A stretch of 64,000 nt of DNA from Massilia rubra (lineage in GTDB: Bacteria > Pseudomonadota > Gammaproteobacteria > Burkholderiales > Burkholderiaceae_D): NCBI RefSeq assembly GCF_011682065.1, contig NZ_VUYU01000034.1:1-64000 (forward strand), given 5' to 3'. Under the pieces are notes generated by a model. That model was not told where the DNA came from. It ran no database searches and saw only the letters and a program-made list of their open reading frames with translations. Below, one piece after another: positions 1 to 8,562 of the stretch; within the stretch, counting starts at the first letter, position 1, and the number at the start of each line of letters is the position of its first letter. Made by a program: the position numbers and the translations under genes.

Positions 1-185
1 CAAGAAGCTTTGGGGCGGCGCGCTATGGTCGCCTTCCTACTTTGCCGGTAGCTGCGGCGGTGCGCCTATCGCCGTTATCCGGCAGTACATCGAACAGCAG
101 CAGACGCCGCACTAGACGCACCAAACCGGACGGCTGCGCCGTCCGCGCTCTTGACCCCGCCCTGAAGGGCGAGGTTTGCCGCGCA
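1..185 (+). mobile_element. IS200/IS605-type element, right-hand end
   Basis: The window opens inside a transposase tail, followed by about 70 non-coding bases with two strong hairpins: an 8-bp perfect stem with a 3-nt loop at 127-145, and a 5-bp stem with a TGAA loop at 158-171. IS200/IS605 elements have subterminal hairpins instead of terminal inverted repeats, and the GCCC-TGAA-GGGC hairpin in an ACCCCGCCC context is common at such ends. The boundary at about 185 is an estimate. The left end lies outside the window. Confidence 0.55.
2..115 (+). CDS. IS200/IS605-type transposase TnpA, C-terminal 37 residues (partial)
   Basis: An open frame enters from the left edge and ends at TAG 113-115. 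The visible residues include KKLWGGALWSPSYFAGSCGG followed by an IRQYIEQQ-like helix. This fits the end of the Y1 HUH single-strand transposases of IS200/IS605, which close with an aromatic-rich strand and a final helix. The catalytic HUH motif and tyrosine would lie upstream, outside the window. Whether the element is intact cannot be judged. Confidence 0.6.
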   Translation, partial: KKLWGGALWSPSYFAGSCGGAPIAVIRQYIEQQQTPH

Positions 186-195
186 ACCGATCAAA

Positions 196-654
196 CTACG
201 CAGCCAGGGTTTTGCTGTATGCGTAGAAGATATCGTCGCGCTTCCAGCCGAGCCCGTTGTACAGGCCCTGGGCGGCCAGGTTGGTCTTGGCGGTGGTCAG
301 GTCGAGCCGCACGGCGCCGTTGCGCAGGGCGTGCGCTTCGGCGGCCAGCATCAGGGCGCGGCCGGCGCCGAGATGGCGCGCCTCGGGCAGCACGAACAGG
401 TCGTACAGCGCGTAGATGGGCGCGGCAGCCAGCGAGCAGAAGGTCGGGTACATCTGGCAAAAGCCGGCGGCCGTGCCCGTTTCATCTTCGGCGATGAGCA
501 GCACCGATTCGTTGCCCAGCATGCGGTCGAGGATGAACTGGCGCGACAGGGCCGGGTCCGGGTCCAGCTCATAAAACTGGCGGTAAGCGTCGAACAAGGT
601 GGCGAGCGAGTCGACGTCGTCCAGCGTCGCCAGGCGGGTGGTGATTTTTTTCAT
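196..654 (-). CDS. GNAT-family N-acetyltransferase
   Basis: This 152-residue protein has the GNAT layout: an N-terminal strand-helix segment, then central strands around YALYDLFVLPEARHLGAGRA (residues about 81-100). In that segment the LGAGRA loop corresponds to motif A (R/Q-x-x-G-x-G/A), which binds the acetyl-CoA pyrophosphate. A later NGLGW segment is the usual GNAT motif B turn. The full single-domain length is normal. Cytosolic acyl transfer from acetyl-CoA to a small molecule or protein amine is expected, but the substrate cannot be told from sequence. It stands alone, convergent with the IS end. Confidence 0.85.
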   Translation of the reverse strand: MKKITTRLATLDDVDSLATLFDAYRQFYELDPDPALSRQFILDRMLGNESVLLIAEDETGTAAGFCQMYPTFCSLAAAPIYALYDLFVLPEARHLGAGRALMLAAEAHALRNGAVRLDLTTAKTNLAAQGLYNGLGWKRDDIFYAYSKTLAA

Positions 655-1004
655 TTGTTGGTCTTGTTAAGGATTGATGCGAAGTCGGAGCAACGCTCCG
701 CCGCCATCATACCCACCAACGCGCCGACCGTGTTTTTGTTGACACCTCTCCTCGCCCGCCTCAGGCCGGCATGCGGCACCAGGCTGACATCATCGAGCAA
801 CAGGCGCTCGGGCGAGAACGCGAGCGAGACGCGCCGCAGGGAAATGGAAGCGGCGACGGAATCGAAAATGGAAACGGCGCCCATCGCATGGGAATGCATG
901 GCCAAAGTGAAGCTCCTGTCAGTATCCATGTCACGCAACACCAAGCCGGCGCGCGAAGGCTGCCAGGGCGGGTGTTGCGAACGAAGACGAAGGAACTTAC
1001 CTGG
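655..1004. other. Gene-poor stretch with a possible PEP-CTERM-like remnant
   Basis: No convincing gene lies in these 350 bases. On the minus strand an open stretch around 760-860 reads LLLDDVSLVPHAG, resembling the DDVSLVP segment that often precedes the PEP motif of PEP-CTERM proteins, but the PEP and membrane segment are missing. With a true PEP-CTERM gene next door, this may be a decayed relative. Confidence 0.3.
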
Positions 1005-1697
1005 TCATTTGGGGGAGTCAATCCCGGTGGACTGGTTCGAAAAACATGGCGGCGTGCCTGCAAAGCCGCGCACCCTTCCCAGCAGCAGGCCCAGCCCGAT
1101 CAGCAGCAAGCCCATGGCCCCCGGTTCCGGCAGCGCCGTGCGCGCCTCGCCCAGCGCCACGTTGGTGATGCCGGCCAGGTAGCCCTCGCCCATGCTGCGC
1201 AGCGTGAAGCCGGTAAAATACTCGCCCCCGGTGGCCTGGAAACCGAGGAAGTCCAGCCCCGCCAGCCCGTCTTGCAGCAGGAGGCCATCGAACAGGTAGC
1301 TGCCCAGATTGGTCGCCACGATGACGTCGACGCTGCCGCCCGTCACCGCCGCGTCGAAGCCGAACAGGGTGTAAGGCACGTCGCCGCCGATGCTGCCTTC
1401 GATCGGCGACCAGTATTCGTTCGACATCACCGGTCGCGACTGGCCGATGGAAAACCCCGTACCGCCGCCCACGACCAGGTTTTCAGCCGAGTTGTAGCGC
1501 ACCCCGCCGCGCGTGAAACCGCTGCCGGGGAAGTGATAGCCGGCCCCGAAGTCGTCAAAACTGCTGGACTGCAGAATCTGGCCGGCCTGCGCCAGCGCGC
1601 CGCGCTGCTCGAGGCGCAGCACGCCCGCCGTGGCGCCGGCGGCGCAGGCGGCCAGCAAGGTGACGGCCAGTGCCATCTGTTTGAATCGCTTGAACAT
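1005..1697 (-). CDS. PEP-CTERM sorting domain protein
   Basis: This 230-residue exported protein begins with a signal peptide (KRFKQMALAVTLLAACAAGATAG). The mature domain is rich in glycine and aromatic strands. Near the C-terminus is LPEPGAMGLLLIGLGLLLGR, the PEP motif, transmembrane helix and basic end read by the exosortase/EpsH sorting system. Such proteins are usually linked to exopolysaccharide or biofilm matrix; no exosortase is visible here. Normally the protein stops within a few residues of the basic cluster. This one runs on for about 20 residues after GRVRG, which suggests loss of the original stop or a late frameshift. The domain function is unknown. Confidence 0.8.
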   Translation of the reverse strand: MFKRFKQMALAVTLLAACAAGATAGVLRLEQRGALAQAGQILQSSSFDDFGAGYHFPGSGFTRGGVRYNSAENLVVGGGTGFSIGQSRPVMSNEYWSPIEGSIGGDVPYTLFGFDAAVTGGSVDVIVATNLGSYLFDGLLLQDGLAGLDFLGFQATGGEYFTGFTLRSMGEGYLAGITNVALGEARTALPEPGAMGLLLIGLGLLLGRVRGFAGTPPCFSNQSTGIDSPK

Positions 1698-1724
1698 GGT
1701 TGCTCTTCCGGTGAAGTAAATAGA

Positions 1725-4418
1725 TCAGGCGACGTTGATCGTCAGCGGCCCGCCCAGCGCGGCGTAGCCGTCGTTGTACAGCAGCCAGGCGCTGTAAGCG
1801 CCCGGCGTGAGGCTGTTGCTGTCGAAGGTGACGCTGGCGCCGGCCTGCGCGACGTACTGCCAGATGGCCGAGCTGCCCGCTCCCGGCGAGGTGCCGGCGC
1901 GGTAGATGCCGATCCAGTTCCTGGCGGCGACCCGGCTGGCGGGAATGGCGAACGTGAACCCGATCGGCGCACCGCGCTTGATCGCCGGCGTGCTGGTGGC
2001 AAACTGCGTCACGCTTAGCGTGAGCGCCTCGCCCAGCGCCACGTAGCCGCCCTGATGGAAATACCAGACCATGTAATCGCCCACCGCCAGCTTGGCCGTA
2101 TCGAAGGCATGCGTGCCGTTCGCCGCCGGCACAGTCGCCCATTGCAGCGCAGGCTGGCCGGCGCCCGGCGTGGCATTGGCCGGATACAGTCCGATCCAGT
2201 TTTTCGGATCGCGCTTGCCGGCCGGCGCGGCGTAGGTCACGCTCACGCTGGCCCCGCGCATCACCACCGCAGCGCTGGCCGTCAAGACCACGCGGCGGCG
2301 GTTGGCGCCGATGGCCGGATCGGTGCGGCCCGGCGCGCCGTTGTCCACGTGGCCGGCCACGCGGCGCAGATACTCCGGATCGGCATCGCAGCCGATGCTG
2401 TAGTCGTACCAGCCGAAGCTGCCGGCCAGCAGGCACTGCACCGCTTGCTGCTGCCCCGCCGCCACCACGTAGGTCGAGACGGCGGCGCCGTAGGCGTTGT
2501 CGGTCATGGTGAAGGTGCAGGCGGCCGCGCCGCCCACGTTCGACAGCAGCAGGTGCAGATTGGCGCCCGCCAGGTCGTAGCTGGCCTGCACTTCCGGCCT
2601 GGCCGCGCCCGGCGCCGTGCCGCCGGCCAGTTCGCGCAGGAAGCCGTTGGGGCCGGTCACGCTCAGGTGATAGCGCGCCCCGCTCCAGTTCCACGTTTCC
2701 CGGTCGATGCGCTTGCCCGCTTCGACCGTGTAGTACCACGGCCCGTCGCCGCGCGCGTTCGAGTACACGATGAAGGCCGCCCCGGCCTTGCCGCTGTTGA
2801 CGAACGACAGTTCGACCTGCTTGCCGGCGCCCGCCGTCGCGTGCGCGCCCAGCACATACGGCAGCGCGCAGGCATGGCGCGTGCCCGTGACGGTCTTGCA
2901 GGGTTCCTGCAGCGGCAGGGTTTGCCGGGCCGGCGGGGCCGGATACGGCTTGCCGGACACCAGCGCATACGCGGTCGACTTGGGCACGCTGGCCGGCCAG
3001 GCGCTGTTGGGCGACTTGAAATCGAAGGCCGACGTCAGGTCGCCACAGACCACGCGCCGCCACGGCGAAATATTTTCCAGCGTAACGCTGGCGCGGTTCT
3101 TCTTCAGCCCGAGCGTGAGCCACTCTTCCAGGAAGCGCAGCTTGGACGTGTGGTCGAACACTTGCGAGCAAACGCGCCCGCCACGGCTCCAGGGAGAGAT
3201 GACCAGCATCGGCACGCGCGGCCCCAGTCCGACCGGCACCCCGGCCAGGTTTTCGTCGGCGCCGACGTCTGGCAGCGTGGTGCGGCCCATGCTCGGGTCG
3301 AGCGGGGGAATGTTCGGCGGCACATGGTCGAAGAAACCGTCGTTTTCATCGTACGTGAGCAGGAACACGGTCTTGGACCACACCACCGGATTGGCCACCA
3401 GCGCCGCCAGCAGGCGCGCCGTCAGGTTTTCGCCGGCGTTGGGCGAGTTCGGCGAGTGCTCGGTGTAGTCGTTGGGCGCGACGATCCACGAGACCTTGGG
3501 CAGGCGGTTGTAGCGCACGTCGTCGGCGAAGTCGGCCACCATCCAGTCACCTTTGGTGCCGCGCGCATTGGCTTCGGTCGAACCGGGCGCGAGCGTGCGG
3601 CCCTTTTGGTACAGGGCGCTGTCGGGCGACAGGCGGCTGCCGTCGGGGTTGACCCGGAACTGCCTGAAGTACGCCAGGTAGTTGTCGCCGTAATTGTCCC
3701 ATTCCTGGTACACCTTCCAGCTGACGTCGTTCGCTTCGAGCACCTCGGCGTAGGTGCGCCAGGTCGGCGCGCTGGCCGTGGTGGCGGCCGACACGTTGTC
3801 GTAGCGGGGATCGTTGTTGTAGTAGCCGGTGGCATTGACGTTGTACAGGCTGCCCAGGGAGCTCATGCGCCCACGGCTGGTGCCCGACAGCGAATAGAAG
3901 CGGTTCGGATCGGTGGGACCGAAGATCGAACAGTGGTAGGCGTCGCAGATGCTGAAGGCGTCCGCCAGCGCGTAGTAGAACGGCAGGTCGCCGCGATCGA
4001 AGTACCCCATGCTCTGCGGCGACTTTTTCTTGACCCATGCGTCCCAGCCCTGCCAGGTCGCTTGCGCGCCCTTCCATGAATGGTCGGTGCCGAGCGAGAG
4101 CGCGCTGGTGTTTTTGGCGTCGAAGTGGAACGGCAGCACGTGGCTGCCGGCCGCGTCCGGCTGGTACCACACCGGTTTGCCGCTCGGCAGCGTGATGGCG
4201 CGCGGATCGTCGAAGCCGCGCACGCCCGGAAAGCTGCCGAAATAGTGATCGAAGGAACGGTTTTCCTGCATGAAGATGACCACGTGCTCGACGTCGGCGA
4301 TGGTGCCGGTGACGTTATTGGCCGGCACGGCCAGCGCCTCGCGGATCAGGTCGGGGAACAAGGTACTGGCGGCGCCGGCCGAAGCCAGGCTGAGAAAGGT
4401 GCGTCTGCTGGTGGACAT
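1725..4418 (-). CDS. Phosphocholine-specific phospholipase C (Tat-exported)
   Basis: This 897-residue member of the bacterial phosphoesterase/phospholipase C family hydrolyses phospholipid headgroups outside the cytoplasm. The ATG at 4418 is chosen because it follows a GGAGCC ribosome site and opens a twin-arginine signal (MSTSRRTFLSLASAGA). The catalytic domain shows the family signature EHVVIFMQENRSFDHYFGSF at residues about 44-63, then TDHSW and FGPTDPNR. Two DUF756-like domains follow after about residue 500. The enzyme is about 200 residues longer than typical relatives. The extra C-terminus holds two homologous repeats marked by NWIGLYPANATPGAG and NWIGIYRAGTSPGAG, probably beta-sandwich binding domains. 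Release of phosphate or choline from lipids is the likely role. Confidence 0.9.
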   Translation of the reverse strand: MSTSRRTFLSLASAGAASTLFPDLIREALAVPANNVTGTIADVEHVVIFMQENRSFDHYFGSFPGVRGFDDPRAITLPSGKPVWYQPDAAGSHVLPFHFDAKNTSALSLGTDHSWKGAQATWQGWDAWVKKKSPQSMGYFDRGDLPFYYALADAFSICDAYHCSIFGPTDPNRFYSLSGTSRGRMSSLGSLYNVNATGYYNNDPRYDNVSAATTASAPTWRTYAEVLEANDVSWKVYQEWDNYGDNYLAYFRQFRVNPDGSRLSPDSALYQKGRTLAPGSTEANARGTKGDWMVADFADDVRYNRLPKVSWIVAPNDYTEHSPNSPNAGENLTARLLAALVANPVVWSKTVFLLTYDENDGFFDHVPPNIPPLDPSMGRTTLPDVGADENLAGVPVGLGPRVPMLVISPWSRGGRVCSQVFDHTSKLRFLEEWLTLGLKKNRASVTLENISPWRRVVCGDLTSAFDFKSPNSAWPASVPKSTAYALVSGKPYPAPPARQTLPLQEPCKTVTGTRHACALPYVLGAHATAGAGKQVELSFVNSGKAGAAFIVYSNARGDGPWYYTVEAGKRIDRETWNWSGARYHLSVTGPNGFLRELAGGTAPGAARPEVQASYDLAGANLHLLLSNVGGAAACTFTMTDNAYGAAVSTYVVAAGQQQAVQCLLAGSFGWYDYSIGCDADPEYLRRVAGHVDNGAPGRTDPAIGANRRRVVLTASAAVVMRGASVSVTYAAPAGKRDPKNWIGLYPANATPGAGQPALQWATVPAANGTHAFDTAKLAVGDYMVWYFHQGGYVALGEALTLSVTQFATSTPAIKRGAPIGFTFAIPASRVAARNWIGIYRAGTSPGAGSSAIWQYVAQAGASVTFDSNSLTPGAYSAWLLYNDGYAALGGPLTINVA

Positions 4419-4569
4419 GCGTGGCTCCGTGGATACGCTGGAAAGTTGTCGATCATATATGTCGAATATGACCGCAGCATGTCGGCGGAACGGCAGGAAA
4501 TCGTTGTCATTGGCTTGTCGTGCTGAGCGGCTATATTCCCGGCTTGTATGCAAGCTGACTGGCCCGACC

Positions 4570-4830
4570 ATGTTTCTTCCCACCGCACTGCATCGCCGCC
4601 CTCCCCTCCCCATCGCCATCGGAACGGCGCTCGCCCTGGGGGCGTGCGGCAGCCACGACGACCACGAAAGCCAAGCCGAGGCGCCGCTGGCGATCCCGGC
4701 CGCGCTGCCCGACCAGGGCGCGCCCGACCAGGGCGCGCCCGACAGCGTGCCGCTGCCGGACGCGCTCGCTTTTGTCGACACGGTCGCCAAAAGCGAGCGC
4801 GGCGACGCCCACTGTTACTTTTCGGAATAG
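4570..4830 (+). pseudogene. N-terminal fragment of an exported lipoprotein
   Basis: The 86-residue reading frame starts with a lipoprotein signal (IAIGTALALGACGS; lipobox LGAC with the lipidated cysteine at about residue 26). A Pro/Asp-rich linker follows, with a directly repeated DQGAP unit, then DALAFVDTVAKSERGD, after which the frame stops abruptly. Nothing here forms a full domain, so this reads as the start of a truncated gene. It lies on the same strand as a C-terminal gene remnant at 17802-18219, and the low-GC island lies exactly between them. I infer that both once belonged to one exported protein whose middle was lost when the island arrived. Confidence 0.5.
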
Positions 4831-4987
4831 ATGCGATGTTCTGGTCATTGCTGCGACAACGAAGCCCAGCCGCGCGCGGCCCGCCGGCAGCAATACATGG
4901 CGTGAGAGTATGTTTCGATTGGAAAACTCAAGGACGACATTGATGCTCGTTGTGACGATGATGGATCGCTGCGTGAATCTTTTATAA

Positions 4988-5053
4988 GCGGAAATTGACT
5001 TAAAACAGGGCCAGGAAATATAGGGGCGTAAGTGACGCATCGCCAATTTCCGC
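4988..5053. repeat. 10-bp perfect inverted repeat
   Basis: GCGGAAATTG at 4988-4997 is exactly complementary to CAATTTCCGC at 5044-5053, with 46 bases between. It could be a remnant of mobile-element ends or a regulatory stem. Nothing in between is coding. Confidence 0.45.
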
Positions 5054-5072
5054 CAAATCTGCGGCTACGCCG

Positions 5073-5089
5073 GACCAGTCGCACTGGTC
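5073..5089. repeat. Short perfect hairpin
   Basis: GACCAGT-CGC-ACTGGTC forms a perfect 7-bp stem with a 3-nt loop. There is no T-run, so a classical terminator is unlikely. A protein-binding palindrome or REP-like element is possible. Confidence 0.4.
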
Positions 5090-5316
5090 GCATGAGCGCG
5101 GGATCAGGCTGGGCTCTTTAACAAATTCCATCGTCGCGGAGTAAGAAGGCTGTAAAGTCTCGGTGCTATACATGGTGTTTCTTTCAATCGTTATTGTGAT
5201 GCAAACAAGTATGCTGCTCGTATCGCGGCTAATAGTTGGAGATTGTAACCCCTGTAACCAAATTCAAACTTTGCATAGAATACGCGTTCTACGTTGCAAT
5301 TATGATTGGGAGAAAT

Positions 5317-5639
5317 ATGGACTCATCACAAATGTCATTGGCGCAACTTCGCGACTTGAACGAAAAGTTGGCGTTCTGATAGCTTCGCGGCACAAGAAAG
5401 AACGGGCTGACGCTATCGGGCAAATATACGCCGTAGCACATCGCCTCGGCATGCCCCTACAATCGCTTCTTCAGGGGACGGAAGGCGTTAAGGTGGGGAC
5501 GATGAAAAGGCGGCGCGAAGGGACTGTCTATCAAGACCCAATCAATTTAGCCAACACTTGGGCCGGCATTGGTCCTCGTCCTAAATGGCTGAAGAGTGCC
5601 CTTGCTGCCGGCGTGCAGATGGACGCACTTCGCGCATAA
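5317..5639 (+). pseudogene. H-NS-family nucleoid protein gene broken by a 1-base frameshift
   Basis: The ATG at 5317 follows a GGGAG ribosome site and encodes MDSSQMSLAQLRDLNEKLA before a stop at 5377-5379. Moving one frame restores IASRHKKERADAIGQIYAVA and, near the end, TWAGIGPRPKWLKSALAAG. The first half matches the N-terminal oligomerisation helices of short H-NS/MvaT-like proteins of Burkholderiales. The second half matches their C-terminal DNA-binding motif (TWxGxGxxPxWL). Adding a single G in the GCGTT at about 5374-5378 would rejoin a product of about 107 residues. H-NS proteins silence AT-rich acquired DNA, so an island-borne copy next to AT-rich genes is typical. Real decay or a sequencing error are both possible. 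Confidence 0.75.
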
Positions 5640-5909
5640 ATGCAATGCTGGCCTGAGTCCGCAGAATGTATAAGCGACGAAAGTAGAGCCGGGAAACACG
5701 CCTCTACCTCGGCATTCGGTGGCACCTCAGAAAACCGCGCACCTGCCAGATCAGACGAAGCCAAGCGAGCTGTGGCCACCATCGCCAAGTGCGCGAGCGG
5801 CGGCCGACACGAAGCCCAGCCGGTGACCTAACGCAAACTTCACGCCGATGGCGGGAACGACCCGCAGGCGACGAACTCATACAAGCTCACCGTTGCCAAA
5901 GGAGCCGTC

Positions 5910-5987
5910 ATGAGTTTGTTGCTCGTTGTGCCGCCGAAGGTTGTTGTCTCAAAAGATACAGAGCAGATGCATAAATTATCATGTTAA
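5910..5987 (+). CDS. Possible 25-residue peptide with a good ribosome site
   Basis: ATG at 5910 is preceded by AAAGGAGCCGTC, a near-ideal Shine-Dalgarno at good spacing. The product MSLLLVVPPKVVVSKDTEQM and five more residues resembles no known complete protein. It may be the truncated start of a lost gene. Low confidence that it is functional. Confidence 0.2.
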   Translation: MSLLLVVPPKVVVSKDTEQMHKLSC

Positions 5988-6096
5988 TATATAATTGTTA
6001 ATTGTCCATGCAGGAAATTTATAGCTGATTGCTCTTTACCCTTTAAGCATGGGAAACTTCAGCACCTTATTCGTATTAATAATTGGAAGCTACATC

Positions 6097-6125
6097 TGTT
6101 CAGGCCCCTTAGACAGTTATATAAA
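6097..6125 (+). promoter_or_regulatory. Candidate sigma-70-type promoter for the vgrG cluster
   Basis: TGTTCA (6097-6102), a 17-bp spacer and TATAAA (6120-6125) would place the transcript start about 40 bases before the vgrG ATG. The -10 matches consensus at 5 of 6 positions, the -35 at 3 of 6. It sits in AT-rich DNA, so chance matches are easy. Confidence 0.3.
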
Positions 6126-6170
6126 TATCGGGTTTAAGGCGTCTCATTCATTTCACTATTGGAATAAAGC

Positions 6171-8408
6171 ATGAGCAAAGCTTTAATCGTTTTACGTGAT
6201 CTCGTTGGAGACCGTCAGCACAATCGCCTGTTGCGCTTGTCATTTCCAAATCAAGACGGCCCTGCTGGTCAATTGCTCGTTAACAATCTTGATGCATTCG
6301 AGAGTTTGTCTAAGCCCTTCGAGTTCCGCGTCGAACTGCTGTCTGACAATCCCGACATCCCGCTCAAGGATATGCAGGGAAAGATGCTGTGTGTGCAGTT
6401 GGTTCGCCGGGACGGCACACTGCGCTACTTCACCGGGATCGTCTTCAGCTTCGCCCTCAAAACGGTCGACGGCGGGGTATCGTATTACGAAGCCTTGCTC
6501 GGTCCTTGGTACAAGTACCTGGGGTTGCGGAAAGATAACTACCTGTTCCACTACACGACGATGTACCAGCAGACCGCGAGCATCTTCGGCGACTATGGCA
6601 GTCTGGCTGAGTGGGACTGGCGTGTGGCCGGCGCGACCGAGGTGCTGACGGACTGCTGTCAGTTTGACGAGAGTGACCGCAATTTTCTTGAACGGCGCTG
6701 GGTTGGCAACGGCATTGTGTATTGGTTCGAGCATTCGGAAAATGGCCACAAGCTTGTGCTGTCGGATGACACCACCAGTGTCGAGCCAATCGACGGTGGC
6801 CCTTCCATCCGTTTCCAGCGTCATGGCGGTGCGGCGGAAGAAGACGGGCTGGGCGAGTGGTCCCCGTCGCGACAAATTATGCAGGGTGCAGTTGCGCTCG
6901 CAGCCTTTGACTTCAAATCGCCCAAGCCAGTTCACACTTCGCTGCCGACAGTAAATCAGCAAGGGGATGTGCCGGCAATTGAATCCTACGAATACACGGG
7001 GGCGTACGGGTTCACGGGTGGCGGTCGCTCTTTGGCGCAGTTGCGCATGGAAGAATTCGAGGCAGCTGGCAAGCAGTTTGAAGGTTCGGGGAATAACCGC
7101 AACGTCCTTCCAGGGCGCTGGTTCAGGCTGACCGATCATTTCGACGTGAGCGCTAGCGGCGGCGACACCCAGGCGCGCGAGTTCTTGATTCTTGAAGTGG
7201 TTCACCGCGCCTCGAACAACTATCACGTCAAAGACACGACCGAATCTCACTATGAAAATCGGCTGCGCGCAATCCGCAAGATCATTCCGTACCGCGCCGG
7301 ACGCGACCACAACAGCGTGGAGACGAAAATCCACGGCATCCAAACCGCGACCGTGGTTGGGCCGGCTGGCGAAGAGATTCACACGGATGAATTCGGGCGC
7401 GTGCGCGTGCAGTTCCATTGGGACCGCGCCGGCACCAACGACGAAAAGAGTTCAGCGTGGCTTCGCGTCGCGACGCCATGGGCAGGCGCTAACTTTGGTA
7501 TGACCGCGATTCCCCGAATCAACGGGGAGGTTCTTGTGCAATTCATAGACGGGAATCCAAACCGTCCGATCATCACCGGCATGGTGCCGAATGCGGACAC
7601 GATGCCGCCGTGGACATTGCCGGCCAATAAGACGCAAAGCGGCATCCTATCACGCTCCACGCCGGGCGGCAGCTACGACAACGCCAATGCGCTGCGCTTT
7701 GAGGACAAAAAAGGTAGTGAGCAGCTCTGGCTGCATGCGGAAAAAAATCAATTGACCGAAGTCGAGCACGACGAGGACAAGTGGGTTGGCAACGACCGGC
7801 GAAAAACTATCGACAGGGACGAAACGACTCTGGTTAAACGGGATCGCGTTGAAACGGTGGGGCACGACGAAACCGTCACCGTTCACAACAATCGGGCCGA
7901 ACGTGTGGATCACAACGAACAAATCAGCATCGGGGCCAACCGCGATGAGGAGGTTGGAATCAGCGAAACGATCAGCGTCGGAAAAGATCAGTCTGTCATG
8001 GTAGGAAAGGAACAAACATTTAATGTTGGTGGAAGCCGTACGAAGTCTGTCTCGAAGAACGAAAAAGACAAGATTGGCAAAAATTGGTCGATCAACGTAG
8101 CGAAGATGAAGACCGAAACCATCGGCATGGCCTACATGCAAAACGTAGGTATGGGCCGCATGGAGAATGTTGGGCTTGGTTACAGCTTGAACGTTGGGAT
8201 GATTATGACGACCGTAATTGGAGTCAACCAAAGCACGAACGTGGGAAAGAAAATTTCTATTAGTGCTGGGGAAGAACTTGAAATCACCGTGGGCCTGGCG
8301 AAATTAAAGATGACAGCAGACGGCAAAATCCTTATCAACGGCTCGAAAGTAGTCGTTGAAGCGACCGGGCCGGTTCGGGTAACCGGCGAAGACGTAAATA
8401 TCAATTAG
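6171..8408 (+). CDS. vgrG: T6SS spike protein VgrG
   Basis: This 745-residue protein forms the trimeric tip of the type VI secretion tube and carries effectors into target cells. Residues 1-390 are the gp27-like/phage late-control D region (for example LLVNNLDAFESLSKPFEFRV). Residues about 400-475 are the gp5 OB-fold, recognisable by DEFGRVRVQFHWDR, SSAWLRVATPWAG and NGEVLVQFIDGNPNRP. From about 540 to the end there are short repeated strand units (ETVGHDETVTV, EEVGISETISVG, VGKEQTFNVGG) that form the beta-helical needle. No separate effector domain is fused at the C-terminus, so cargo is probably delivered through the downstream adaptor and PAAR-like protein. It is the first gene of a same-strand cluster running to 17738. 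Confidence 0.95.
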   Translation: MSKALIVLRDLVGDRQHNRLLRLSFPNQDGPAGQLLVNNLDAFESLSKPFEFRVELLSDNPDIPLKDMQGKMLCVQLVRRDGTLRYFTGIVFSFALKTVDGGVSYYEALLGPWYKYLGLRKDNYLFHYTTMYQQTASIFGDYGSLAEWDWRVAGATEVLTDCCQFDESDRNFLERRWVGNGIVYWFEHSENGHKLVLSDDTTSVEPIDGGPSIRFQRHGGAAEEDGLGEWSPSRQIMQGAVALAAFDFKSPKPVHTSLPTVNQQGDVPAIESYEYTGAYGFTGGGRSLAQLRMEEFEAAGKQFEGSGNNRNVLPGRWFRLTDHFDVSASGGDTQAREFLILEVVHRASNNYHVKDTTESHYENRLRAIRKIIPYRAGRDHNSVETKIHGIQTATVVGPAGEEIHTDEFGRVRVQFHWDRAGTNDEKSSAWLRVATPWAGANFGMTAIPRINGEVLVQFIDGNPNRPIITGMVPNADTMPPWTLPANKTQSGILSRSTPGGSYDNANALRFEDKKGSEQLWLHAEKNQLTEVEHDEDKWVGNDRRKTIDRDETTLVKRDRVETVGHDETVTVHNNRAERVDHNEQISIGANRDEEVGISETISVGKDQSVMVGKEQTFNVGGSRTKSVSKNEKDKIGKNWSINVAKMKTETIGMAYMQNVGMGRMENVGLGYSLNVGMIMTTVIGVNQSTNVGKKISISAGEELEITVGLAKLKMTADGKILINGSKVVVEATGPVRVTGEDVNIN

Positions 8409-8562
8409 ACGGGTATCTGAATGGAATTTTGTGCGAACACAACTTTTGCTTCAATTATGGTCAATTGGCTCAATAAGCTATAGGCGTGTGCCCGACCTGC
8501 GAAAGACATCAATGGCGAGCAAGCATGGTAACCCACTTTCAAATTGATGAGAACTAAACTTT

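Larger units (their letters stand above)
4831..5316. other. Gene-free left part of the island
   Basis: No coding sequence can be supported in these 486 bases. The stretch contains the two inverted repeats listed separately, and a 14-bp sequence (ACGAAGCCCAGCCG, 4859-4872) that recurs at 5809-5822. The last 70 bases are AT-rich and probably hold the promoter of the H-NS-like gene, but I found no well-spaced -35/-10 pair. Confidence 0.4.
5640..6170. other. Non-coding stretch upstream of vgrG
   Basis: These 531 bases contain no convincing full gene. A 25-codon frame at 5910-5987 and a candidate promoter at 6097-6125 are listed separately. From about 5950 the sequence becomes very AT-rich, as expected for a regulatory region and for H-NS binding. 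Confidence 0.4.

Noticed and set aside
771-4079. Long open frames on the plus strand opposite the PEP-CTERM and phospholipase C genes
   Set aside because: They are rich in Arg, Gly, Ala and His with no motifs, and mirror the GC-rich third codon positions of the real minus-strand genes.
4859-5822. 14-bp direct repeat (ACGAAGCCCAGCCG) as attachment sites
   Set aside because: The two copies enclose only part of the island's left end and not the T6SS cluster, so they cannot be the island's boundaries; they may be chance or old debris.
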